This document shows, piece by piece, positions 45,233 through 56,870 of a stretch of DNA of 64,000 bases; the first letter of the stretch is position 1, and each line of letters opens with the position of its first letter. The translations under genes and the position numbers were made by a program. The notes below the pieces were generated by a model. It saw nothing but the letters and a program-made list of their open reading frames with translations. It did no database searches and was not told where the DNA came from. Source of the stretch: Jaapia argillacea MUCL 33604 (taxonomy: Eukaryota > Basidiomycota > Agaricomycetes > Jaapiales > Jaapiaceae); contig KL197711.1 in the NCBI GenBank assembly GCA_000697665.1, positions 1,953,149 to 2,017,148 on the forward strand, written 5' to 3'.

Positions 45233-46336
45233 TTACGTGACTTCGCTCGCTCGTAGTTGAAAACGAAAGATGCGCTGAGTGCTGGCACCTGCCTTTACTG
45301 GCTCCCCCATTGTATCCAATTTGTAAATGTCTCGTTCAACGAAGGTGGCTTGCCCATCCTTGCGAATCAGTATCACAGTCGATAATCGAGTACCGTAGAG
45401 AGCTTTATCACTTGTCGGAGTATCGCCCTCTGGAATCATCATTGGTGGAATCTGGATCGTATTACGAAGCTCGGAGCGATGTCGGACTGGCTCACGAGAC
45501 TTCCAACTTGATCAAGACAAGACAGGTAGCGGTTAGATTTGGGGCTAAGATGCTCAGGCAGAAAGGTACGCACCTCAGAAGTTCGAAAAGATGTTCCACG
45601 AGGTCGGATTCGTTGACTTGTGGCGGCAGGGACGCAAGCACGTCCATTAGGTTCTGTCGACCATGCGTGACTCTGGGCCACTCAGGATCGCCCCTTCCAT
45701 CAACCCCATTGGACATGCCACCACATCTTTTCTCTGTATCGGACAAGATACGTGTAGTGATGGTTCCCCCGCCCCCATGATTGGTCACCAACCCAGCATC
45801 AAGTGACAGCGATTGGCCTTTTCGGTGGGAAGGACAAGCCAGAAAGAGATTGAACCCTGCGAAGTCGCCGTCCTCCGACGCCAATCGTTGCAGCTCGTCA
45901 TCAAGAGTATGTGAGTGTGGCGACATGAGATAAGAGGACACCACATGGCCCCTCGACGATGTCCACTTTGCTGCGGGCTCAGTAATGTTTGTGCTGTAAG
46001 GTTTTTGAGTTGATAGGACTTCTATGGGAGAAACCATCTGAGGGAAGATTTGAGCTCACAGGAGGGCCAACTTCCCATCACGATTGATTCCCATCCACGT
46101 TCCTCCAGCCTGAAGGTCACGCCCCGAGAGGATAGTACCATCGCCGATATCTGGATCCGACTCGTGTCCAAATGAATGGAAATCAGCCTGGGTGGTCGGA
46201 CGTGCTAAGAACTCGTCGCGGTTCGTGCAGAGAAGACTACCATTCACGCCACCATCAGAATTGGCACTGGGCCTCTCATAATCGACACTCACAGTGCATA
46301 GTCTCCATGATCGAAGGCCCAAAAACCGACACACAT
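45233..46336 (-). CDS. TANGO2-like NRDE-family protein
   Basis: Four exons, 46336-46293, 46236-46060, 45993-45574 and 45506-45233, give 304 residues. The small first exon encodes MCVGFWAFDHGDYA with Cys2, the usual N-terminal start of the family. The second exon holds the NRDE motif (LLCTNRDEFLARPT) and GRDLQAGGTWMGINRDGKLALLTN. The third exon has EDGDFAGFNLFLA and TNHGG, and the last LRNTIQIPP and ALYGTRLSTVILI. TANGO2 proteins were found in a Golgi-organisation screen and are linked to mitochondria, lipid homeostasis and haem trafficking; the biochemical activity is unsettled. The start lies 448 bases from the divergent ARP6 start. Confidence 0.88.
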
Positions 46337-46784
46337 GTGGGATTCCAGATAATTATCTTCAGGAAACTCGTAATGAGAAGGGCGATGAAGTTAGGACGGA
46401 AACAAAATCAGACAGTTTGTGTCGAAGTGGGGAAGAACGATTTCGCGGCTAACATAGTCTAGTAACCGGTACATAACATACAGATCCAGATCGGATCGAC
46501 ATCCTGCGGGGATGGAGGGGCTGCATTGGCGTATAATTGGTAGAATATAATCTCGCTTATTGCGAACCGAAGACTAGGGCGCTGAGATTTAAACGTGGCC
46601 GGCGGCGACGACGCCAGCGACTTGGTTGACAAGCTCAGGCAAATTGATCACAAAGTCTGATATCTGCAGGTTTGACTCTTTGACTCTCACCATCAACTCC
46701 ACCTGCCTCGAAGCTATTTCGAACGTGTCGAACGTGCTCGAGGTACTCTTCTGAGTGCCGAACAACTGCCTGGGTTATTGTCCA
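46337..46784. promoter_or_regulatory. Divergent promoter of the TANGO2-like gene and ARP6
   Basis: 448 bases separate the two start codons. No TATA box is certain. The arrangement suggests shared control, inferred only from position. Confidence 0.4.
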
Positions 46785-48655
46785 ATGAAATCGTTACCTA
46801 CCGTGGTGGTTGATAACGGTGCTGCCACGATCAAGGCCGGACTGACAGATGGCGATTCAGAGCCGAGGTGAGTGTACCCAGCACCCCTTCAACTTGCGCC
46901 CTAATTTCCATCCAGATTGGTTGCGAATGCCGTCGTGCGTTCCAGAGGCGACAAAACCACGTATTTTGGGCACGAGTTTGAACGCTGTCGAGACTACTCT
47001 TCACTGCATTTCCGCCTACCGTTCGAAAAGGTCCGTGCCGTGGACTGCTTTACAGCGAGTCAGGAACAGGAGACAATATCCCTTCAGCACTACAGGGTTA
47101 TCTCGTGGATTGGGACGCGCAGAAGGCTGTGTGGGACGGTTTGTTCTCAGCGGAGGTTTTAAGCGTACGTATTGCTGATACATTGCCGAGTCTCACTGAC
47201 TTCTTCATTCAACGGCTCAGGTCAATGCTCCAGAGTCCTCCTTGCTAATTACTGAACCTTACTTCAACTTGCCAAATGTTCAAGATGTTTACGATCAATT
47301 TGTCTTTGAAGAATACGAGTTTCATTCATACTACCGATGCACACGTAAAGTCCCCTCTCGCATCTTGGCCTCCTGGACCCATTAACCCTGACTGTTTCCC
47401 AGCTGCTTCGCTGATCCCTCGTGGAGATATGTTTACCGATCCTTTTCTTGCTCCTCCCGAATGCATGTTGCTCGTTGATGCAGGGTTCAGTTTCACACAC
47501 GTTGTTCCTATCCTTAATGGTTCCATCGTGTGGAGTGCTGTCAAGAGGTAAGCCGTCGCACGGTCAAACTAAATGCCTATCGGGAAATTTGACCAAAATC
47601 TAGGATCGATGTCGGCGGAAAACTCTTGACAAATCATCTCAAGGAACTCACCTCATTCCGACAATGGAATATGATGGATGAGACATACATCATGAACAAC
47701 GTCAAGGAATCTTGTTGTTTCATATCGACGAACTATAATCGAGACCTTGAAACATGTCGGTGCGTTCTCACAGCGCGGCGACATTTGTTCGTGCCTCACA
47801 ATCTAGGACGCCGTAGACTGGACCCCAAAAAGAACGCTATCGTTCAGGAGTACATCCTACCCGATTTTGCAACCAATCGGGAGGGCCGTATCAGACGGCA
47901 AGACGACATCGTATCTGATGGCGACCAGATTCTGTTCATGAATAACGAACGGTTCGTGGTCCCTGAAATCATCTTCCGGCCGGATGACATCGGTAAGTTG
48001 CGTCCTCCATCTGAGTTCTCCGTCTCCCATGGTCAACGGCGAGGACATGCAGGACTCCAACAAGTTGGCCTCCCCGCCACAATCGCACATTCCATATCAC
48101 TACTACCTGAAGATATCCAAGGATTATTTTGGGCGAACATTGGTTTGATTGGTGGAAGTACCAAGTTCCCCGGATTTCGTGAGAGACTGTGCGTTGTACC
48201 GACGTCCACCGATTCTACAGCGGTTTACCCAGACCCTTTTCTTCAGCGCTGCCGAACTGCGATCACTTGCGCCTGTTGACTGTGAAGTAGCAATCTACCA
48301 ATCGCAAGAGTAAGCATGAACTGTTCTTCCTTTGCTTGTATATCGAACTCTTAACCCCGCCTCCAGACCAATTACAGAATGCTACCGCTCTGCCCTCGCC
48401 TTCGTCCAAGAACCCGACTTCCAAGAATATTGCGTTACTCGAGCAGAATATCTCGAAAGCGGCAGTAATGCCTGCCGCCGGAAATTCAAGGATTGGAAGT
48501 TGGTCGATGAGAAAGGGAAAGGGGCGGCCGTAAGAGAGCCGGCCAAGCCCAAGCCGAGAACGGAGGACCCTGAAGAGTCGGATGCCTCACCGCCTCCCAA
48601 GAGGGGAGGGAGAGGAAGGACGAGGACGACGTCTACTTCCACGCGCAAACGTTGA
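46785..48655 (+). CDS. ARP6: Actin-related protein ARP6
   Basis: Nine exons join in frame to 470 residues: 46785-46867, 46916-47030, 47096-47164, 47221-47344, 47403-47547, 47604-47992, 48053-48188, 48247-48309 and 48367-48655. Landmarks are [100 protein letters not shown] and [12 protein letters not shown]. This pattern is specific to Arp6, a subunit of the SWR1 chromatin remodeller that places histone H2A.Z. The C-terminus has a basic fungal tail ([12 protein letters not shown]) after the usual end. The intron before exon 8 was chosen to restore [12 protein letters not shown]. Confidence 0.93.
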
Positions 48656-48897
48656 GGGGCTGGGCCTCTGATTTTTCTTGGTTTTTGTTCCGTACACTGG
48701 TGCCGTAGCAGCGGTGCGATGTGTGAGGGTTTTCATGCAATCAAATAACCTATAACATTAACGAAAGTGTCATGCAGCTCCTAGCCGCATCATGAACAAA
48801 TAAGTGTCCTATGTACCGATGAATAATCATTCAACTCTGCGTCGTCTTGGACCACCTCAAAAGCAGGTCTCGAGCTCTTCAAAGATCCTACGAAAGG

Positions 48898-50010
48898 TCA
48901 TGTCAGAAAGAAATGAAGCTGAATTGGATCGCACTTCTCTAACTGCTGGATTTCCTTGATGAACATAGCGGGATCGCAGCCATTAGCAGCAACTCCAACT
49001 CTAACGTCTTCCCATACCTCAACAGGTATGCCCATTGTTGGGATCTGCAACTTCCCAGCCATCTCGAGCTCTTCCCTACTCCACCCCGCCTCTTGACTTT
49101 CACCCCGCCCTTCATCTTCACCCTCCTCCCTCATAGCGTTCTCCCAAATATCCATATCCATCTCAACTGCGATCTTCGCCGACTCTTCCTCGCCAGCTTC
49201 TTCGACCCTCCCAAAGTCATCCTGGTCTAGCCGAAAAGACAACGAGGATGGATGAAGTTGGGAGTGGTGAACGAGGAGGCGGGTACCAAGGGTGGTCCAC
49301 TGTTTCGCGTTGGGGAGCGGGAAGAGGATATTGGTTCGTAGGGGGGCGTGGGAGTCGTCGGACCGTCGGTTGGTCGCAGATGAAGGTGATGGTGAGATGG
49401 GAACGTAGTGGTCGGCGAAATGTTTCATTAAAGGCGGAGGGGGACTAGTTGAAACATAACTAACGATCAACTCCTCCACGACCCCGCCATCGTGGATGTA
49501 CGCAGAAGAATCGGTGACCAACCCAAGGTACTTCCCCATCTTCACCTGCTCTATCCTCTTCCTCGCTTCCGGAGAGTTGAAAGCGTGGAAGATGAGATCT
49601 TTGGAGAGGGAAAACGCAATATAGGTCCCGCGTTTGATGGATGGAGGAACGCGTCGACGTTGGTGTTGTTGCCAAGAGTCCTCCCCGTCATCCATCGATA
49701 CTTCAAACCGGGCGCTCATAGGCGACATATTCATCCCGTCGGGAAGGTGAATATCCTCGACGTACGGTATCGGTCTCACCCCCAAAGTAGGGCTGAGAGG
49801 GTGAGGGAAAAGTGATCCTCCTGGAAGACTTTGCGCGCGCTGAAGGTATAATGGAAGACTTGGGGATTTGAGTTCATTGCCCAGTGTGGAATGAACACCT
49901 GGCCAAGGAGTCGCACTTGGGAAACCCGGGCTGATGGGTTGTCTGGTAGGTGAGGAGGAGAGGGTGAGAGGAGATGAGATGGTTAATGTGGAGCCGTTTG
50001 TGGATCGCAT
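48898..50010 (-). CDS. Unrecognised protein of about 370 residues
   Basis: A single open frame. The ATG at 50010 (MRSTNGSTLTISS) is taken as the start because the 52 codons above it look like leader sequence. The first ~110 residues are Ser/Pro-rich and disordered. The middle, about 110-200, looks folded (RFEVSMDDGEDSWQQ, GTYIAFSLSKDLIFHAFNSP, KMGKYLGLVTDSSAYIHDGGV). The C-terminal third is acidic and ends EVWEDVRVGVAANGCDP..FIKEIQQLEKCDPIQ. I do not recognise the family. The length and plausible codon pattern support a real gene, probably fungus-specific. The 3' end could include another exon. Confidence 0.6.
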   Translation of the reverse strand: MRSTNGSTLTISSPLTLSSSPTRQPISPGFPSATPWPGVHSTLGNELKSPSLPLYLQRAQSLPGGSLFPHPLSPTLGVRPIPYVEDIHLPDGMNMSPMSARFEVSMDDGEDSWQQHQRRRVPPSIKRGTYIAFSLSKDLIFHAFNSPEARKRIEQVKMGKYLGLVTDSSAYIHDGGVVEELIVSYVSTSPPPPLMKHFADHYVPISPSPSSATNRRSDDSHAPLRTNILFPLPNAKQWTTLGTRLLVHHSQLHPSSLSFRLDQDDFGRVEEAGEEESAKIAVEMDMDIWENAMREEGEDEGRGESQEAGWSREELEMAGKLQIPTMGIPVEVWEDVRVGVAANGCDPAMFIKEIQQLEKCDPIQLHFFLT

Positions 50011-50773
50011 GGCTGGCTTTTGGTTGGATTCTGGTGTTTGGTGAGATATGTAGATGCAATGTAATGTGAATGGTGCGAGTGGGATAAAAGTGAACAGCCT
50101 TACCAAGGGAAGGACTTTATACAAAAAGTGAGGTTGGGGGATCAAAGCGCTGACCACGCCATCCACCCATTGTTCGACGCGTTAGCGAGAGTGTGGATTG
50201 TGGACTGCCAAAGCCAATTACAAACAGATCACCACGGGACACGGTCAGGATATGGCCGAGCTCAGTGGCCAAAGCACCATGCATTGTTTGTTATCGAAGC
50301 GTTCATCAAGTAGTCGACATTCGTGGAAAGTTGGACACCAAAACGCAAGCCAAGCCGTGCCCTCACTATAGGGTGCGCTCTCAGTCTACCAGAGACAAGA
50401 AACGAGGTAGGCGTACTTTCGTAGGGGAAGACGAGCATGCCTGGTGGGCAAGCTCGGTGAGGATCCGTCTCGCCCATTGCGACACTCGGGAGTGAAACCC
50501 CTATCGACAACGACTCGAGGAGATTGGTCTTGGGAGGAAGACCCATCCCCCTGCCATCACAAATTAGCTGCGATCCTGAAACCAACGAAAGATAACATTC
50601 AAAGCGTCGACAAAACGATGAAACGATGACAAGATGTTACGTTACAATATCCCAAATGTCCCATGTTCGATTCGATTCGACTCCCCTTCCCCTCTTCCAT
50701 AAATCACCATCCTTCTCTCGCCCGGGTTCTCCCCGCCTTCACTTATGCATTCAAACTGCACGGCTCCCTTGAC
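50011..50773. other. Intergenic region
   Basis: About 760 bases between the start of the 370-residue gene and the DSC3 stop. Only short overlapping frames; nothing recognised. Confidence 0.4.
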
Positions 50774-52013
50774 CTAACCAGTCAAGAGATACCTCCAAAG
50801 CCCAAACGAAAAGTTGATCAAAAATCCCACAACCAACCCCATCTGCATCCTCTTCCTACCACCATAAGTACGATTCAGCACCGAACCACTTCATATACAG
50901 ATAAGTAGGTAAGTACTCACGAGAAAACCACACTACCCTCTCTCCTCTCCCCTGCAGTCCCCTCCTCCTCCCAAAAGATAGCAGGTTTATGTTCTCTGAA
51001 CCAGAACAAGGGCATGATGGGGAAGAAAAATCCTATTATCATCCCTTGGAGGATTGTTGTGGAGGGGGAGGGAGAGGAGGAGGAGGAGACGGCGGAAGAG
51101 GGTGTGTCGAGGGAGTCTATCCATTGTTCTTCGAGGGCACGTGCGTGTTCGTCGACTGGTGGGGAGAGGGGTTAGTGAAGGGCGGTGGAGGGAAGGAGGG
51201 AAGGACGCACGATCTTCTTCATCAACATAGTCTGATTCTAAGTAATCTTCATTTGAGGAATCATGGAACTGTCTCCTAATATTCGCAATATCTTCCCCTG
51301 AGAAACCCGCAGCTGCTAGACGGTCAAAACCTCTCAGCGGTTTGATCTGATTCGCTTGCTACTCCCACCCAAATTTCATATCAGGAAATGAGATTCAAAA
51401 AAAGAGGGACGACGAACCTGATCACCACCTTCATCGGGTTCTCCCTCGCTCAACTCAGGTCCAACCGAACAATGTAGCAACGTAGCCACACCACCTCCCC
51501 CGGTCTTGACCTCACCATCAACCTCAGCCCAACTTTGCATAAGCCCATCAACCTCACTACCAGTTTGAGAAACGGCTCTCCGTTGGCGCTCTTCCAATGA
51601 GACTAACCACCCATACAGACACGTCCCGTCTGTCAGAAGCCGGCCTGAATGGATAAGGCGGAGACGGCGGGTGGAGAGTTCTGGTCTCGAGATCCGGATC
51701 TGTGGGTGTTGAGGGTGAATTTGAGATAGGAGGGAGGAGGATGGGATGGGGGACGAACGTTGTTCTTGACTTCTCGAACTGTTTCCTTCTCCTTGACCCT
51801 TATGAGCAAGTCAGGAAATCCTTCAGTGAACCGAATGATCAACTCTCTCGACAGTTCTGCCCGCTCTTCCCGTTCGCCGGTCCCATTTGTCGCCCTCTCT
51901 TTTCCCTTGCCTTTTCCTTGGGTATCGACGGGGTTGGTAGAGAGAGGATGCTCGTTCTGAGATGGGATGGCGCGTTGTTTGCCTTTAGCTTTTTCGCTGA
52001 GTGGGCGGGTCAT
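50774..52013 (-). CDS. dsc3: Dsc E3 ubiquitin ligase complex subunit 3 (DUF2407 family)
   Basis: Exon 1 is 52013-51759 and exon 2 is 51699-51418; three more exons end at 50774. The N-terminal basic segment (RPLSEKAKGKQRA) leads into a ubiquitin-like domain, LIIRFTEGFPDLLIRVKEKE, then RISRPELSTRRLRLIHSGR and LLTDGTCLYGWL. After LLHCSVGP come the C-terminal motifs GFDRLAAAGFSGEDIANIRR, HARALEEQWIDSL and two membrane helices (MIIGFFFPIMPLFWF, LVVGFLINFSFGLW). The Dsc complex is a Golgi/endosome membrane ubiquitin ligase, which in fission yeast is needed for SREBP cleavage. Its 5' part is duplicated as a fragment at 54490-54845. Confidence 0.9.
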
Positions 52014-52398
52014 GAGGTTGGATTGCTGTGGCGAGATTGTAGGTGCGAGGGGTGGATGTTTGTGGTGGAAGGCTGCACCAACGATGCAAGATGCAAGTAT
52101 TCAAGAGCCAACTTTATTTTATATACACACGATGGTGTCGTTCATGCTTGTCTCTCCCTTGACATCAGTTAAGTTCAAATGAACCAATGCTATCAGGCAT
52201 CATATCTAGGCGTGTCCGTCGAAGGAGAGTATAAATGATCACAAGTTTCACAACCGATAAGTAATATAAAGAAAGTCAGTAATACTAGATGTTCCCGAAA
52301 TCGTCTGAAACGAACACATCAAGAAGCGTCCAAAGAATCCATGAACCGACCTGAACCTCCTCGAAATCACTGACACTCATCCTCTCCCCCCCTCACGT
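52014..52398. other. Spacer between DSC3 and the first membrane-protein gene
   Basis: 385 bases with AT-rich parts. It is the promoter of DSC3 and the 3' region of the membrane-protein gene. No gene. Confidence 0.4.
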
Positions 52399-53579
52399 TT
52401 AAACCCCACTCCTCTCAATCTGACTCTCCTTCACCTGCCTCCTATCAGGCACCAACCCACGAACCGCGAACAAACAAACAGCGAGCAACTCAGGTAAGGC
52501 AGAGAGTGGGTAGAAGAGCGCTTCGTTGTTGGCTTTTGCCTGTCATAGAACGTTATTACCATGAGTTTACATATGAGGGCATGGGGAGGAAAGTTACCTG
52601 TGTCGTAGCGGAAGAGCTACCAGTGGTAGCTGCGAAGAACACTTCGCGGAGTAGGAGAAGGAGTGCGATGAGAAGGAGGGTTCGGAGGACATGTTTGCCA
52701 GATGAGAGTGGGGCTTGCACGGGGTATGGCTTTTGTCCAGGCGCCATCGCGATTGTCTCAGCTGCAAACCCAAATCAATCAATGTTCAATCCTCCCTCTC
52801 ATCAGAAAGAAATTACCCACAGGAAACATCCCTCGTATCAAGCAACTCACCAACGACCAAACTCAAAGTCTCACCCGCCAAAAGCACGCAAACAGCCAAG
52901 AAGATATAGATACTAATCTGTCTCAGCTTCAATCCATTTTGCGCCGCCGACACAGTTTTGGCCTCGCTGGAATTGATGGCTCCCGTTATGCCAAGCGCGA
53001 CTGCTGCCATGAGCGCAATGCGGATCAAGTAGCGTGAACGGGTTAGCCGGGAGAGGAGGCCTAAGGGACCGGGTGGCGGGGGACGGGACCTTATGAGTTC
53101 TCTGAAGGGAGTAGGGTTACTTAGTTTGTGTGGGGAAGGGGGATGGGTAGGTACTTACCGATCGAGAACGAGGGTATAGGCTGAGTAGAGGAGACCGAAG
53201 AAACCGGTGCTGTAGATAATCTGTTCTGCGATCATGAGATTGAGGTTTTCGCCTGCGCTTGTTGATCCCGCTAGGATGGCTCTCATAACGAACGCTGTCA
53301 CTCGAACTGATGAAACAATGGTTCGGATTGAATTAGAGAGAACAGGGAGATGGAACAGAATACGAAAACGATCGTCAGTATCCAATCTGGAAGAGTATTG
53401 GGATGCATGAAAAAAGACGTACGAGTACAGAAGAAGGACAACACGATAAAGACATAAGTTGGTCTTTTGATGGATTGGTGGATGTAGAATAAAATGAGAG
53501 GTGCATAGATGACTGCAAAGACGACTGCAGCAGCAACGCTATGAATGCCAGAAAGCGATGCGTAGTTGATCTCGGCCAT
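52399..53579 (-). CDS. Multipass membrane protein, RTA1-like/DUF7702 type, copy 1
   Basis: Five exons, 53579-53423, 53306-53159, 53101-52821, 52761-52598 and 52539-52399, join in frame to 296 residues. About seven hydrophobic segments are visible: SVAAAVVFAVIYAPLILFYI, YVFIVLSFFC, IIYSTGFFGLLYSAYTL, IRIALMAAVALGITGAI, ISIYIFLAVCVLLAGETLSL, LLLIALLLLLREVFF and LSALPELLAVCLFAV. The motif LAGSTSAGENLNL sits between helices 2 and 3. The pattern resembles the fungal RTA1-like/DUF7702 families, which are linked to lipid export or stress, though the exact family needs a profile search. A tandem paralogue lies at 55187-56351. A TATA box lies about 90 bases upstream. Confidence 0.75.
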
Positions 53580-54489
53580 GTCGGCAGCGAGAGGGTATCG
53601 TATCGCTGGTCGTTAGTTTTGAAAGTGGGTCTTAGCAGTGAGTTCTGGCAGCTCTGCGGTGCATGTCTTTATACCCCTCGAACAAACGATCACGGGCAGG
53701 TCGCTAAAGTTAAAGTTTAACAACGGGTCGGACCCTTGCCAGAAGAGTTCTAGTCGGTACCATGTCGCATATGCAGAGACGGAGTGGTTGTGCAACTGCT
53801 GAGGCGGTGCTGATATGCAGATCATGGCCGTCGAGTCCATACCACACGAGTACTAATATGGACCAACAATCGTCCACAGTAACGACAATCATATTGAAAC
53901 CTGCATCAGTAAAGTATCCAGTGGTATGGGATTGGAATGGACCAACCGATACCAGGTCATACCACCTAACCCTTTTCTCTGATGCTGTTGAGTCCGGCGG
54001 TTGAAACTTGCGAGTGCAGTGCCAACGTACTATCACGGATACCGCTGTTATCATAGAGGGTTTCTCACCGCATTGCCACGAAGCAGACAGTTCTAAAAAT
54101 ACTGTCGGTTAGAGTGGGCAAAGGGGGAGGCTTGGTTGGGATGAAGTGGTCGAGCATGAGGCTCGGAATGGAGACCGGGTAGGCGCCGGGTAGGTGAGGA
54201 TGGGCATTGGAAGCAGGATATGCTGGTTGATCAAGCAAGGTGGGGTCAGGATATGTCTGGTTCGGATAATGCATCGGTCACCTAGGGTTGTGTATGGCAT
54301 GAGTACAAATAGCGCCCAACCCAAACTATCCATATCCCGCCCAAATCCCGCCAGCTGCTAATTTGAACTCTATCAGTGATCAAGGCTGTTGGATCCGGAG
54401 GATTTGGGATCCCTTCATGCAGGCCGCTAGCATGACACGATAAATGATGGACGGTGGTCGACCATTTCCGGGTTCCGGAGTGAGTGGCT
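53580..54489. other. Upstream region of membrane-protein copy 1
   Basis: Contains the TATA box and further sequence shared with 56352-56870. No gene is seen. Confidence 0.4.
53668..53675 (-). promoter_or_regulatory. TATA box of membrane-protein copy 1
   Basis: Reads GTATAAAG on the minus strand, about 90 bases before the start codon. It is conserved at the matching place before copy 2. Confidence 0.6.
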
Positions 54490-54845
54490 TCGGATTTTCG
54501 GGGAAACGTAGACGGCGGTGGAGAGTTCTGGTCTCGAGACCCGGATTTATGGGTCTTGAAAGTGAATTTGTGAGTAGGAGGAGGGCAGGAATCTTAAACA
54601 TAGGTTATTATTTTAAGGTATGCTAAAGTAGACTAGGCAGGGTTATTATTGTTCTTCTTCATTCACATCAATCAGTATCGAGCCGTTATTCTTGGCTTCT
54701 CGAACAGTTTCCTTCTCCTTCGCTCGTACGAGGTCCTTTGCCCTGGATATCGGCGAGGTTGGGAGAGGAGAGAGGATGTTCGTCGGATGGGATAGCGCGT
54801 TGTTTGCCTTTGGCTTTTTCGCTGAGTGGACGATGTAAGTTTGAG
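54490..54845 (-). pseudogene. Fragment of DSC3 left by the duplication
   Basis: It has two blocks. The stretch 54680-54840 matches DSC3 exon 1 (51766-52005), including the codons for the start of the ubiquitin-like domain and KAKGKQRA, with an internal deletion. The stretch 54505-54565 matches the start of DSC3 exon 2 and its splice acceptor. The middle and all downstream exons are missing and the reading frame is broken. It lies in the same orientation and at the same relative position as DSC3 before the first membrane-protein gene. Confidence 0.75.
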
Positions 54846-55186
54846 GTGGCTGTGGCCAGCGTTGGGGTAATTAATGTTGTTCTGAATCATGCATATTTGA
54901 CGCAGTGATCCTCGTTCCCTTGGCGACTGTCTTGAAATTGAAATTGGCATTCCGATGAAATATCTCTTTGGACATTATATTCGAGCGCGTTCATTCAGGA
55001 AAACAGTACTAGTATAAGTAATCATAACGACTGGTGATATAAAAAGCACATCTAATTCACAACTTCTCTCAAGCGAAATGAGAGTAAGGAAACAAGGAAT
55101 GATTCCTAACGAACGATGTCCATCTCCCAATGACCAGCCTCCTCCCCATCGTCTCAACCCAACAGCCCCCACCCCAAACCCAAGCC
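54846..55186. other. Spacer between the DSC3 fragment and membrane-protein copy 2
   Basis: 341 bases, counterpart of 52014-52398. No gene. Confidence 0.4.
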
Positions 55187-56351
55187 TCAGACCTGACTCC
55201 TCTCCATCTCCCTCTCCTGTAACTCCCTCCTATCGGGCACCAACCCACGTACTGCAAACAAACATACAGCGAGTAGCTCTGGTAGAGCGGAGAGTGGGTA
55301 GAATAGTGCTTCGTTGTTTGCTTTTGCCTATGATGAACGAGTTATCATCAGCATCGAATACTTATCGTTTGGGGATGGGATGGGAGGAAGGGCTTACCTG
55401 GGTCGTAGCAGACGAGTTACCAGTGGTAGCGGTGAAGAATGACTCGCGGATTAAGAGGAGGAGAGCGATGAGGAGGAGGGTTGGAAGGACATGTTTGCCC
55501 GACAAGTGAGAGGGGTGTACAGGATATGGTTTTTGTCCAGGTGTCATCACGATCGTTTCAGCTACAAATCCAAATAAATCAGCATCTCATCCTGCCTCCC
55601 CAAACAACACAAAAAAGCACTCACAAGCATCATTCCGTCCATCAGCCAATTCACCCACAACCAAACTCAACGTCTCCGCCGCCAAAAGTACACAGACAGC
55701 CAAGAAGATATAAATACTAATTTGTCTCAACTTCAGTCCACTGTGCGCTGCAGACGGTGTCTTGGCTTCGCTGTAATTGATAGCTCCCACTATGCCGATT
55801 GCGACTGCTGCTGATAGTGCAATGCGGATTAAGTGGCGGGAGCGGATTAGGCGGGAGACGAGGCCTAAGGGCCCGGGGAGTAGGGGGCGGGGGTTGAGGA
55901 GTTCTCTAGAGTGGTGGTTAGTTTGTGTGGGAAGGGCCCGGGTGTGTGTGGGGGGGGGGGGACGTACCGGTCGAGAACGAGGGTGTAGGCTGAGTAGAGG
56001 AGACCGAAGAAACCGGTACTGTAGATCACTTGTTCGGCGATTATGAGATTCAGGTTTTCACCCGCTCCTGTTGACCCTGCTAGGATGGCTCTCATGATGA
56101 ACGCTGTCACCCGGACTGGTGGAAGGAAGCAAAGAAATCGGACAGAGAAAAAATCATGAGTGTCTGATCTGGAAGGGATGGACGAAAAGGGACGTACGAG
56201 CGCAGAACAAGGATAAGACGATGAAGACATAGGTGGGTCTTCGGATAGATTGGAGGATGTAGAAGACGAGGAGAGGGGCATAGACAACGGCGAAGATGAC
56301 TGCAGCAGCTACGCTATGAATCCCAGAGTACGACGCATAGTTGATCGCCAT
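55187..56351 (-). CDS. Multipass membrane protein, RTA1-like/DUF7702 type, copy 2
   Basis: The exon pattern is the same as copy 1, from MAINYASYSGIHSVAAAV to a stop at 55187. Helices match copy 1 with mostly conservative changes (VIFAVVYAPLLVFYILQSI, VIYSTGFFGLLYSAYTLVLD, ISIYIFLAVCVLLAAETLSL, LLIALLLLIRESFFTATTG). The intron near 55950 contains an 11-base G run. No disabling change was seen, so this looks like a working paralogue. Function is as uncertain as for copy 1; tandem retention may mean higher dosage or divergent roles. Confidence 0.75.
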
Positions 56352-56458
56352 TTTGTCAGGGAGAGAGAGTATCCTATCGGTCGGTATCAGAATTGAAACT
56401 GGGACCTGTCAAGCTTGCGGGGCTAAAGCAATGAGTTCTGCCATTCTGTGTTGCATGG

Positions 56459-56466
56459 CTTTATAC
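56459..56466 (-). promoter_or_regulatory. TATA box of membrane-protein copy 2
   Basis: Reads GTATAAAG on the minus strand about 110 bases before the start. It is the counterpart of the box at 53668. Confidence 0.55.
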
Positions 56467-56870
56467 TCCACAACAACAAGCGATCGGAAGCTGATGTCGC
56501 TAAAGTTTAACGACCGGGGCCTGAGTATTCTATTTATTCTTGGAAACCGAGGCGATGGCTGCGCGCTGTACGGATCCTTGGAGGAGAGTTGGACCAATAC
56601 TCATCCGCAGTAAGGACATCGCATTGAGACCTATTATCGGTGGTGGTGAAACTGCCAATGCAATGCCGAACTACAGCATTTCCCATGATCAAGTCTAAAA
56701 GTTGGCATAGGGCCCCGGACGCTGGTTCGATGCAATGGTCGGCCACGAGGCCTTGTGGAGACCGAGTATACGGGCGGGTCGGTGACGATGGGTATTGGAA
56801 GCAGGACATGCTAGATGAGCGTGAAAGTTGCGGTCAGGATTGTCGACTCGGAATGGTGCACCGATAAGGT

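Larger units (their letters stand above)
51660..54290. repeat. Unit 1 of a direct (tandem) duplication
   Basis: This unit spans the 5' half of DSC3, the first membrane-protein gene and its promoter. It recurs in the same order and orientation at 54490-56870. Matching landmarks are GTGGAGAGTTCTGGTCTCGA at the left end, the whole membrane-protein gene, a TATA box, and GGCATTGGAAGCAGGATATG at the right end. Confidence 0.8.
54490..56870. repeat. Unit 2 of the direct duplication
   Basis: Carries the DSC3 fragment (54490-54845), the second membrane-protein gene (55187-56351), and upstream sequence that matches unit 1 until about 56870. It has diverged by substitutions and indels but keeps every landmark of unit 1. 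Confidence 0.8.

Noticed and set aside
47993-48052. Reading straight through the ARP6 frame at this place
   Set aside because: The 60-base stretch keeps the frame but has perfect GTAAGT/AG ends, and removing it restores [17 protein letters not shown]. It is taken as an intron.
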